A DNA stretch of 64,000 bases, from NCBI GenBank assembly GCA_037447655.1, contig JBBHKE010000882.1, positions 62,001 through 126,000 on the forward strand. The letters are read 5' to 3'. A program made the position numbers and the translations under genes. Positions 23,092 through 31,900 of the stretch are shown here, piece after piece. The stretch is from Zygnema cylindricum (lineage: Eukaryota; Streptophyta; Zygnematophyceae; Zygnematales; Zygnemataceae). Position 1 is the stretch's first letter, and every line of letters starts with the position of its first letter. Under the pieces are notes generated by a model that did no database searches, had not been told where the DNA came from, and was given only the letters and a program-made list of their open reading frames with translations.

Positions 23092-25841
23092 AAGGTAGAT
23101 AAAAATTGATAAAAAACACGACAACGAGAAACTTAATGGCATTTCTTAGAATACGTCGGACAAATTCTTCCCCAAAGGAGGAGGTCCCTTAATATAATTG
23201 AAAGGTGAAAGAACCATTTTAACACTCAAAAAGTAAATCACAGAAATAGAAATTTCACCTCTTTGCGATCTCAGGAAGGTCTAAAAGCCAGTCGCCCCTT
23301 TTAAAAACCGCCACAAAAAATGTTATAATTATGTCTGCAATGAAGACCTGTACCGAGGGAGGGAGAGGGGGAGAGGGAGTGGGAAGAGAGAGGGATCACA
23401 ATCAGATTTTCCAGATCTAGAAAAAAACAAAACATAATGCAATAAAAATTTGTGCTTTTGGAGACGGTATAACATACCACATCGACGATATACATAGCGA
23501 TGTTTGTGGAGGTGAACATCGATTCGCAGTCCAAATAAGCGATATTGTAGGGTTCGACTAAGCTTACAACAATAGCCAAAACAATGGTGATATAGAAAAA
23601 GCTAAGGTATAAAGCACCCTCAGGGTTGAGTATATAAGGGGGAAAATCCATAGTTTCGGGGTTCAAATCAGCCCAACTTGCAGCTCGGCTCGGTTTGTTT
23701 GGCTCAATTTTCTGCAATTTTTTTTTAAGAAAACGTAAGGGAGAGCCTTTGAAGCACAAAAAAGGTTAATTTTACAAACTCTTTTATTATTGTTTCTCCC
23801 TGGAACTAGTCTTCTTCTGGAAAACTCTTCATACTTCTTATTCGAGTGGAGATCTTGAATCACTTTTTACCCTTTGTGTTCATCCCACTAAGAAATTGTT
23901 CTTATTTTAAACTTTTTCTTCCTTAAATTTCAAAGCGAGATCTGTTATGTTCTGATGTTTGTGATTTTAACAATCTCTAAACACTGTTTAAATAAAGAAT
24001 GCTCTCATACTTCTAAATCTGAGACAAAACCTGCAAGCAATTTTAGCATTTGGCTCATATTTCTAACTTTAAGATGAGATGTATGGTTACTCTTTACCGT
24101 TTGCATTCCTTCCAATCAGGAAATATTTTTGTTACTTCTTATTTTCACAAAAATGTCCTATGACTTCCACCCTTTGAGACTTCATATTTGAGACTAAATG
24201 ACCTACCACATTTATAGTTTCCATTCATCACAACCGAAAAGCATAACTAAACACATCGCTCGTACTTCTAATTTTGAAACGAGATCTGCGTGTTTCTCCT
24301 TAAGATCTTCGACGTCCTCTGATGCGTCAGAAATCGTCGCAACCTACTTGACGACCCACTGCCAGTACAAACTGGAAAGCATAAGTATATTGCACATACT
24401 TCTAATTTCGAGACGAGATCTGCATGCTTCTCCTTGAGATCTTCCACGGCGTCGGATCGTCGATGCATCGAAGGAAACTGCGTCAGAAACCGCTGCGATC
24501 GACTTCCCGATCCACTTCCCTGTCGAGACGGTTTGAAAGCCCTCTGCTTATAAAAAGATACGAGGGCATCGGATCCGGCGGATCGCGCGGCAAAATCAGG
24601 ATCAAATCTTGTTCCCATAGGCTGCTCAAAATGTCAGCAAAATTGGAAAGAAAACTTTAACTTGTCGCTAAGAAACCGACGCATTTTGAAAGTAATTGCA
24701 GTCATGAGACAAAAAACTGCTCATCGTCAACTCTATAACTGGAAGTATGTGTTTCTCAGATAAAGTGATATGATGTATTTTCAAAAATCTTAGAGAATTA
24801 CAGGTGTTTGGACTGATGGGAAAAAAAAAATCTTCCTTTTCGTCGAAATTTTAGAGATTAGCTGTTTTAGACCAATGAAAAAGAGTCCAATTCAAAATCT
24901 GAGGTTCTATGGAAAATTTTATTTCAAAATTTGTGATTCTAAGGAATTTTTTGTCGATAAGGTTGATGAGATTCACATAAATTCAAGAGTCCACAGAAGA
25001 CTTTTTTGTTGTGAAAATAAGTTATTTTCGTAAGTCTTTTGAGCATGGATACAGTTCACCGTAATTAATGTTATTGTTTCAAGGTTCCTTGGAAACGTTT
25101 TTTTAAACTTTTTTGAACTTACTAAACTTTTGTTGCATTTTTAGCTTTGTTTTTGGATCCACGTTGTTAAGGAAAAAGAAGTAGCTCTTGTGCTGTAAAA
25201 CCCTAATAAGTGAAGAATCTCAAGAAATGTAGTGGATAAAAAATTGAGAAACTAAGAATTCAATCTAAGAAAAAATAGCGAAAAAAGGCTGTAAAAACAG
25301 CAAAAAACAGCAAAAAAAAAAACAGCAACGGACAACAAAAACCAATGGAAAACAGGAAAATGAGTAGAATACAGAAAACAGTAGCATAAAACAGAAAAAA
25401 AAAACAAAAAAAACCAGGAGAGAAAAATAGAAAAGAACTAGCAAAACCAGGAAAAAGTCCTAACAAGAGCAGCAATCACGTCTCTGACTTTCATATTTGA
25501 AAAAAAATTATATATATATATATACATACATATACATATATATATACACATTTGAAAAAACTCACCACATCAGACATCGAACTTTTTTTGTTAAGAAATG
25601 GTTCTTGAACCGAAGTCTTCTCCCCGCGATTATATCCCTCGGGCCGCGGCGGCGGAAACTTGAGAGAGGGAGAGGGAGAGAAGGGAGAGGCGGAGGAGTC
25701 GGGGAAAGGAGCGACCATTCTTTCGATGGACGCCGCATGGTGGCTCTTCAGACTCGAATAAGAAAACAAATTCAAATCTTCGCTGTCAGGATTGTTTTCC
25801 TTACGCTTGGCGGCGATGGCTATGGAGGCAGAAGAAGCCAT
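6660..25841 (-). CDS. Shaker-type K+ channel with cyclic-nucleotide-binding-like and ankyrin domains
   Basis: Voltage-gated plasma-membrane K+ channel of the plant AKT/SKOR family. Exons (minus): 25841-25566, 24621-24400, 23711-23478, 23347-23259, 22691-22548, 21913-21760, 20117-20047, 19662-19637, 19410-19242, 17701-17620, 17439-17320, 15967-15851, 15618-15546, 15398-15245, 14542-14467, 14204-14064, 8234-8159, 7953-7881, 7443-7263, 6818-6660. All have GT/AG borders and compatible phases; total 2637 nt, 878 residues. Order: polar N-terminus (1-170); S1-S4 (about 190-322) with S4 LGFIRLLRLKRL; S5; pore helix and filter TTLSTAGYGDF (about 398-410); S6 with NLGLTAYVLGNMT; C-linker; cNMP-like fold (530-645) with VLGEVA but without the usual phosphate-binding Arg; five to six ankyrin repeats (675-870) ending in RWKTTPLDEAI. 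The ankyrin layout resembles SKOR/GORK while S6 resembles AKT. No terminal KHA domain was seen. The start is the Met of MASSAS; an in-frame Met lies upstream at 26060. Confidence 0.9.
6930..7262. repeat. CT-rich simple sequence in the last channel intron
   Basis: Runs of cctttccctttccctt and cactctctcctcccct fill the intron between exons 20 and 19, up to the exon 19 donor (actcac on the plus strand). No coding signal is seen. Confidence 0.7.
7995..8150. repeat. About 75-bp imperfect tandem duplication in intron 17
   Basis: Two adjacent copies share atcaaaa, tatttttctgca, ttgcagagaat and aagaa in the same order, and lie just downstream of the exon 17 donor in transcription. The right-hand copy runs into the donor region, so it may belong to the exon-end duplications found elsewhere, though more weakly. 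Confidence 0.55.
8235..10060. other. Intron 16, exon-17-proximal part, no recognised feature
   Basis: This is the distal part of a 5.8-kb intron (8235-14063). It is AT-rich with tacgatatc-type patches (for example 9280-9300) and no conserved coding segment. Small ORFs here do not resemble any family I know. Confidence 0.5.
10060..10223. mobile_element. Left half of a split repeat family member
   Basis: Bases 10060-10223 (aacggcgtatgtacggac, atctagcagcgc, tacaatttgtac, tcaaaatgaaaatttgtact) match 44430-44575 closely. The continuation of that copy (acgcaaagtcctttccac onward) is found here only after 13498, so this member is interrupted by the 3.3-kb element that follows. Confidence 0.75.
10530..12353. 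repeat. Large decayed AT-rich minisatellite
   Basis: About sixty imperfect units near 30 bp, consensus gtataattagtattagta followed by cagttattagtct, fill this stretch. From about 11640 to 12060 the units are in inverse orientation (agactaataactgtacta), then the forward orientation resumes. It continues after the nested MITE at 13018. It lies inside the 3.27-kb transposon. Confidence 0.85.
12356..13017. mobile_element. Nested MITE, CACCG-terminus family (662 bp)
   Basis: Terminal inverted repeats of about 23 bp (CACCGTCGATTGTGTTTAGC versus CACCGTCGATCGTATTTAGC) with TA on both sides. Removing the element and one TA rejoins the surrounding minisatellite unit (tgtataat-TA-gtgttagta). TA duplication suggests a Tc1/mariner-type origin. 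Internal sequence (gtgtggaatacgga, aaaatgtactttt) is shared with the elements at 20354 and 59609. Confidence 0.85.
13498..13605. mobile_element. Right half of the split repeat family member
   Basis: ttttaaacgcaaagtc, ccacgacggaaaag, gtcagagagatac and ttttcgtcg followed by tttcaaatccgct match 44578-44665, continuing the copy interrupted at 10224. Confidence 0.75.
13586..13880. repeat. 62-bp tandem repeat, four full copies plus a partial one
   Basis: Units begin at 13586, 13648, 13710, 13772 and 13834 with ctacattgtgccagcgcta and differ by only one or a few bases, so the array is recent. Each carries cggtctgtactgctgtctgt. Confidence 0.9.
14365..14482. repeat. 20-bp tandem array made of the exon 15 end and its donor
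   Basis: On the plus strand the unit is accttaatttcttggtacat. On the minus strand each unit reads ccaagaaattaag followed by GTATGT or GTGTGT. The first unit (14461-14480) is the genuine exon 15 end and donor; about five copies follow in the intron, one of 19 bp. Confidence 0.85.
16040..16450. repeat. Intron 11 minisatellite
   Basis: About eleven imperfect copies of a near 30-bp unit containing cttggtttttgaac, then aatagaatgcaatga, occupy the intron between exons 12 and 11. No coding signal. Confidence 0.75.
16465..16963. mobile_element. TIR element, GGTTCAC-terminus (about 500 bp)
   Basis: Left end AAGGTGGGTTCACACT and right end, inverse complement AAGGCTGGTTCACTCT, are imperfect terminal inverted repeats; both continue into a cttcttg-containing stretch. 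The GGTTCAC core resembles the terminus of the 3.27-kb element, so a PIF/Harbinger-like MITE is possible. Two overlapping ORFs inside match no known transposase. Confidence 0.6.
17725..18990. repeat. Intron 9 TTTAAAGACA minisatellite
   Basis: About twenty scattered copies of the motif tttaaagacay, often with aaacat(a)ttt between them, lie in 17725-17980, 18470-18530 and 18830-18985. They alternate with the MITE-containing duplication described separately. Confidence 0.7.
18560..18775. mobile_element. Decayed MITE, CACTGCCC-terminus family
   Basis: Begins aactgcccatcgctataatg and ends (inverse) near 18775; internal matches include ttttcgagcagtcaaag and, in inverse, tttgactgcccaaaaat. It is the older copy of the element at 19012. 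Confidence 0.65.
19012..19238. mobile_element. MITE, CACTGCCC-terminus family, abutting the exon 9 donor
   Basis: Left end CACTGCCCATCGCTATTA and right end, inverse complement CACTGCCCGTCTCTCTTTAG; the inverted similarity extends about 50 bp (aacatttttcgggcag). TA follows the right end (19239-19240). The base next to it completes the GT of the K+ channel exon 9 splice donor. Confidence 0.85.
19725..19975. repeat. Intron 7 minisatellite
   Basis: About ten imperfect copies of a unit near 27 bp, gattaagattgagtttttga followed by aaagaaaa, between the exon 8 acceptor and the exon 7 donor. Confidence 0.8.
20354..20835. mobile_element. MITE, CACCG-terminus family, right end unclear
   Basis: Starts gtacaccgcgaatcgttatt, like the elements at 59609 and 57552, and contains ttacttaataaagtac and gacgaccgtccgtacacc, internal sequence shared in inverse orientation with 59609-60109. 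The right terminus is not recognisable, so the end is approximate. Confidence 0.55.
20884..21292. repeat. Inverted repeat (about 55-bp arms) around a TATCG-rich core
   Basis: 20884-20938 (ctggttggggtcagtcttag, then gatcatctactgctg) is the inverse complement of 21236-21292 (agcagtagatgatcaataaa, then ctaagactgagcccaacc). The core is full of cgatatatcg-type motifs (tatcggcgataat), a pattern that recurs at 30090, 60700 and 61330. It is probably a foldback-type element in intron 6. Confidence 0.7.
21985..22480. repeat. Intron 5 minisatellite (agatgggaaatt)
   Basis: Thirty or more short imperfect copies of gatgggaaattagat and close variants fill most of the intron between exons 6 and 5. Confidence 0.8.
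22835..23092. repeat. GA-rich microsatellite in intron 4
   Basis: Runs of gagagggagagggagag cover about 250 bp. The long ORFs on both strands here are translation of simple sequence and are not genes. Confidence 0.9.
23815..24400. repeat. Decayed repeats of the exon 2 end in intron 2
   Basis: The exon 2 end and donor read, on the plus strand, catacttctaatttcgagac then gagatctgcatg. Seven or so decaying matches follow in the intron: near 24265 (the longest, continuing about 90 bp into exon-like sequence), 24170, 24055, 24010, 23930 and 23830. The intron is largely built of them. Confidence 0.75.
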
Positions 25842-28288
25842 GCGTCGTACGGAATGATGAGTACGGAAAGTACACGGGAGTTGTACGGAAAGTGAAGGGG
25901 AAAAGTACGGAAGATTGCAGGGGAAGTGTAGGGGAAGTTTAGGGGAAGAGAGGAGGATTTTCAGCAGGGATATACGGAAAAGGTTGTGGAAGTGACATTG
26001 TGACACTGTGACAGTGTGACAGTCACTCCATCCTTTCCGTACCGGTCTGCTAACGTACAAATCACGTGGTGTACGAATTGGTAATAGATATCACATGTGA
26101 GACGACGTGTCGCACAGTGATTTGTCACCTGCTATTTTTAAAAAGAGGTCATCTTTCCTCTAATTGGTTTACCTGTGTGTGCAGCAGTGCACGTGATACG
26201 AAGTCATGGATCTTTCACAAAAGGTTAGAGATTTTCTGAGGTGGACCAATGAAATTCCGACTACTGTACCTTTCGGTTTCTTAGGGAAAATCTGAAAACA
26301 CTAAGGGCTACGAATAACAGTACAGTACGTACTCCACAGTACCGTGTTGTACTTTATCCTCTATCCGATTCCAATCTCGTAGGCTGGTCGTACGGAAAAT
26401 GAAGCTTTGTCTTTGTCAGCGGTGGGACAAGTCTAGAAAACACGTGTCACAGGAATCACAAAAGGACGCCATCATTATTTCAGAAGCAGAACTCAGAAAA
26501 AATCAAACCATCAGATCCACTCTGACAGAAGACAAAATCCTGGCAACTGTTGCAGGTCAAAAAACGACAAATCAGGGAGACATCTGTAGGATTTTTGCGA
26601 TTCGCGATTCGCCGCTTTTTTCATATAATTTTTAAACTCTCGATATTCTAACTGAAATTGCTAGGATTCCGGACTATTCATTTTGCCACTTCCTTGAACG
26701 ATTGAACAATAAGACCTTCAGGTTTTTTGTTTTTCACAACCAGAGTGATGATTTTTGGTCAAAATTTTCTAAAAACCTAGAGACTCTTCAAACTTTTTTC
26801 ACTTTTATACATATCCTTTTGTTTCTTTCATGGACCGCTAGTTTTTATTCCTTTAGGGGCAAATGTTTAGGTTTGAGACCCTTTCGTTCCTATGCCACTT
26901 TGGCGTTACCAAAAAGCCCAATGATGCTCACTTGTATGTTGACATTACGATACAAAACAAAACTACATAATAACATATTGTAATGTTGGTTTAAGCACAC
27001 CAATAGTAATGTAATGTTGTGCCCTTGCTTTAGTGATTTGTGCTTCTTTGAATGTCTTGGCTTTACATGTCCTTTGTTTGTGTGTTAGTTTCTTTAGCAC
27101 TGTTTTCTCCTTTTTGTCTGCTTCCCTCCACATGTAGCTTTTCGGTTTTGGCTTTGTCGTCCATTGCTTCTTTTTTTTTTTGGTTCCCATGTACTCATAC
27201 TGTTTACAATCGCGCTTCCGCAATATAGTCTAACTTACCTAAATTAGAATAATGAAAAAAATTAGAATCATTTACTCTATTTGATGTCATAGAGTCGAAA
27301 TTTCGAGCGACCGAATTAGAGTAATTTACTCTAATTACGATTCGCCAGGTAGTGTGGCAAATACTCGTGAAATTGACTCAAATACGCAGCACTACACCAT
27401 TCGCCAAGTTAAAATAAAATAATAAAAAAAAAGACATAATACAGAGGCGAAATTAGAAGCAGTACCATCCTTTTAGGGTCAAGTAAATTATCTACCTGCC
27501 AGCTCAAGTAACCAACATTTAAGGTTGAAACATTTGGTATGTTTTTCAAAGTAAACGAGGCACAGAAAAAAAAAAGGACAAAATAAGTGGCCACGACCGC
27601 GACAGAGATAAACAACTGTAGTCTTTCATTAGATAATCTTGTGACGTTTTACAATGCATTCGTCGAAGACAGTGACCATTCACGGAGAGTCCAAACAGTG
27701 TTGGACATCATTCCCCAACCACTTCTTAAAAAAAACGATCATTTTAAAAGTTAAATATGTAATTCTTTATCCTTATACTTATTCTTATTTTAATCCTTTA
27801 TTCTTTTTCTTATTCGTATTCGTATTCGTATTCCTATCCGTATCCGTATCCGTATCCGTATTCTTATTCTTATTCTTATTTCTTGTTTTTTTTTATGTTT
27901 TCGCTACTTTCTTCGCCATTTCCAAAACGCTACCTTTTGAGAGTATGTCTGCTGACCGCAATAAATGATATAAAGGATACACTTTAACGTATTGCACTGA
28001 ATTTAAACTAAACAGTAAAAAAACAAAAGATTTTCGTACTGCAAATTCAGCCAATTTAATACACAATTCCTTTGTCCAACTAACCATTCTTCTTGAACTT
28101 CTCCCTCCTCTCCCTAACATTTCTAAATCGAATACAACTCGGTGGAAAACACAAAATGTAGTGTGCTCAAATACAACCCACCTATATGAAAACAAATGTT
28201 ATACAGACTTATCTGCCACCAATCAACTGTTTAGAATCGTAGCTGAAAAAAAACTTTTCTTTAAAAGATTAAAGAAAGGTTTACTGTA
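25842..28288. other. Intergenic region upstream of the K+ channel gene
   Basis: Contains the channel's presumptive promoter and leader. I see no conserved gene. 27240-27345 matches the ends of the CACCG MITE family (gaattagagtaatttactct, then acgattcgcc) and is a fragment. 27780-27890 is a tattcgtattcctatccgta microsatellite. A 78-codon ORF at 26399 (plus strand) matches nothing I recognise. Confidence 0.5.
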
Positions 28289-28450
28289 CACTGCCCATCG
28301 CTATTAGTTTTTAAAAATTTCGGGCAGTCAAAAAAGCTAAACTTTGTGACCGACCGCTGGATTTTTTTCAGAGGCAAAGTTCTGTGTAATGGAAAAAAAA
28401 GTACTTAGACTGCTCGAAAAATCTTTAAGACTAAAGAGAAATGGGCTGTG
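28289..28450. mobile_element. MITE, CACTGCCC-terminus family (162 bp)
   Basis: Left end CACTGCCCATCGCTATTAG, right end in inverse CACAGCCCATTTCTCTTTAG, TA on both sides (28287-28288 and 28451-28452). Internal tttcgggcagtc and its inverse are shared with the copy at 19012. Confidence 0.85.
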
Positions 28451-28956
28451 TAGTACAAACAACTACAAAAACGCTTGATGGACCCAATGATGATGGTCGG
28501 AAAGTTATGGTGCTTCCAGCTTATTTACGGTTTGCCCAAATAGAGTTCCAGAAAAATAAGACAAGTCGAGACATCTTTCTCAACCATTTGGGCGAGGTAC
28601 CAAAGCTTTGCATCTTTATGATGACATTTTTAATAGGTCATTATTAATAATAGAAAAACAGGGATTATGGAACAAGGTCAAATATGAGGTAACTGCACTT
28701 GTAACGGACATCTCCATTATGTAATCGATAAGGGTCCATGTAAAAACATCATTTTGCACTTATTCTAGAGTTACTAAAATCATGCCGGCTATACATACAT
28801 GTCCCGAGTTGGGCTATGAACCTGACTATACATTAAGGTTTTCGAAAGACTCTACATGAAGATAAACATACAATCTGTTGATATACCAATCTCCGTTAAA
28901 AAAATGACAGTCTTTCTTACATATCTCCTATGCTCAATTTTGATATTCACCTTAAG

Positions 28957-31900
28957 TTAGGGTGCCAGGCGGTTGATACTCCACTTTCTCCCATCTCCAC
29001 CTTCCCTTGCGTGCAAACTATACAACAACCTGCAACACTAAAAAAGGAAATTATAATAATAACAATAACGGTAATAGTAATAATGATACAATTGAAAAAA
29101 ATCAGCTCTGCGAATCGACCATTTTCCAAAATCTTTTCTACTAACACCCCTGTAGTTCACATTACAGTCTTGCATGTACAGTTAAACAGCCGTTCTCTGC
29201 AATCAAAAGTGCAATATAAGAAGATCTTATTTCATGACTCGCGATGGGTAAACCGTCTGGCTAAAAGCACGATTGAAAAGAAAAGAAAAGGCTGGTGATG
29301 AACATTTCTATGAGGTTCTCTCACCTATCATGGAGGCGAGATGTCCTCCCTTGCCAGAACTCTACTGCAGTTGGTCGAAGCCGAAAACCTCCCCAGTTGT
29401 CAGGTCTTGGAATCTTCTGGCTGTCTCCACCAAAAAGAAAGAACGAAAGAAAGAAAAAAGGGCATCAGAAGGCAATACCACTTCGCTCCATCCACCCATT
29501 TGCAATCCTTCAAGAAACACATTTGCACCACATCCCTTCATAGGGTTGCACATTGAACGAATTCAAGGTCGATAAATTGAAAATAAACAAATAAATAATT
29601 TTAATAATGAATTATTAATTATAATAACAACTAATTATAATAATAATTAATAATAATTATTAATAAAAATAATTTTATTTTTAATTTTATTTATTTATTT
29701 ACTTATTTTTTTGCCCACTGCCCAGAAACAAAAATACTACTTTTTAAGTTTATGTCGAGCTCCAGAGTGCAGAATATGACATGCTATCACTTTTGTCATG
29801 ACCGATCCCTTTCCTAAAATCCTTTCACAAAAATCTGAGTAATAACGCCTTAGGGAGCAACGCCTTGGATTCTCATCGTTTCATTAGACCGAGTGTCTAT
29901 TCCATTAAAAAAACTTATGAAGTGTTGTTTTGTTACGGCAAATTTCAGGAAACTGGAACTCATAAATCAGAGTCACTCAAAGTCATAACGTAGGGTACAG
30001 TGTAGCGAACCATACTGACAAACTTTTTTCAGCCTCGACAGCATGGAAAAAAAATGTTTGAAGAGTATGAAAACATTTTAAGGTTATCGACGACATTGCC
30101 GTACAATAGCGATATATCACGATTATTGGCGATACGGTACATCGGGACCATATATTGATTATCGAAACCCCTCAAAAAAGTACAAATGAATTACCGGCAA
30201 AACTTGCTCGATATACAACATTAGTAAATACAGAATCAAAACTTACCCTTGTTTTGTGGGTAATCGTACAATTCCATGAGTAATCTACATACGATTACTT
30301 TAAAAATGTGCGAAATGTATCCACCCACATTTTATCCACAAAACGAGGTAATTTTAGACAGTAAATACCTCATCACTGTAATCACACATCCCACCCATTC
30401 ACACTTCATTTGAACCATTTCCTACCCTTCGGGAAACTGCTCCACCAAGTCGTTGTAAAGATTTTCCAAGACGTGACGCCCAGCGATCACTGAGCTCTGT
30501 CCACCAACCAGGTCACAACATCATTTTAAAGTCAATTTCAAGCATGCCTTAGGCATTGGACTGAAAGAAAAACCTCAGCTGGCCAGCAATACCTGAGGGC
30601 TCACGATGGCTCCAAGCTGAGAACCTCGTGGTCTGCTTTGAAAATATTCATCCGACTCCACTGGAGAAACTTTCTCCACTGTACCCTCTACGCGGACCTG
30701 GAGATTTTTTCCCCACTCCCTCCCTCACCTTTAGCACCATATGGTAGTCAGCAGGCTTTACATGTGTCATATATTACGAATTAAGCTTCATTTGTATGTA
30801 TAAATGCATGTATTCCAAATTGAAAAAACGTGTTTTTCACTTAACTGGGAAAGCATGGAGAAACAAATTGTGTTCACACCTGACGCTGAAGACCAGGCCA
30901 CCAAAAGACAAGTGCAGCCCGACTTCCATTTGACCCCATCAATTCACGACCTTTCCGGCTTTGGTAGTTCGTGTACCATACAAAACCATCACTGTCAACG
31001 CCTTTCAGCAGCACCATTCGTGATGACCTGGCAAGAAGCTTCTGAATCAGGTTCCATACTATAATGTAAAGAATATTAATTCTAAGCAGGAATTGCAAGT
31101 AATGAGTACATACGGGTTTCTGTTTTCATCAACAGTCGATAGTGCCATGGCGTTTGGTTCAGGCACTCCATTTGCAAGCGCCTCATTGAACCATTTACGG
31201 AACTGCAGGCCACAAGGAAGCTCAGAGACAGCTTTACGTGGTGTATCTTCCATCACAATTTGGAATTGAGTCTATGGCATACAGCATCAGGATAAAGGTC
31301 ATTCCTTGCCCTCCACCAGTCTGCCACTGTGTCCTGCAAAGAAATAGCCATTAAATTCCTCGATACCTGTTCTATGGGATCTTCTTCGCAGTGTTGTTCT
31401 AACAACTCCTGACCAACATAATCCTCTCGAAGTGCTGCCACGTCCACTTCTGCCTTTCCAAGACGCACACACATGGCTGATCCCGGATATGACGGTAGTC
31501 GTAAATTGTATTTGGTCGCAATACCTGGCGGAACAAAACGACCTCCGAGAAAGTGATGCGGCCCAGTAAAGTAACGGGCACATAACTTTGGGGCAGTCAA
31601 AGAGACCTGCAAAACACATACCCCTTCTTCCCATCAGCTCTGCAATCGCCTAATTAAGCTAATTAAATTGCAAAAAAAGTTGGAGAAAATCTGAAAGCAA
31701 AGACTTACCAACATTTCTGGACGCAAACCAGTGCCGTCAGTATCACCGTGTTCCACATGCCAACCAGACGGAATGTCAATAGCAACAATGGGCGGAACGC
31801 CTGCCTCCATAGCTGTAATTCCAGATGGTACATTCATCTTCTGCAATATTGCATCAAATGGTGGGCGTGGGATCCCTGTACATGCATTGGAAAGGAGCTA

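Noticed and set aside
22723-23142. Long overlapping ORFs on both strands, Ser/Pro/Leu- or Glu/Arg/Gly-rich
   Set aside because: They are translations of a GA microsatellite inside channel intron 4; the same holds for 49048-49551, 42729-43221, 46576-46809 and 39368-39636.
25491-26060. Upstream Met at 26060 as the channel start
   Set aside because: The extra 73 residues are His/Pro/Ser-rich leader-like sequence. The Met at 25841 gives a more typical N-terminus, though the longer form cannot be excluded.
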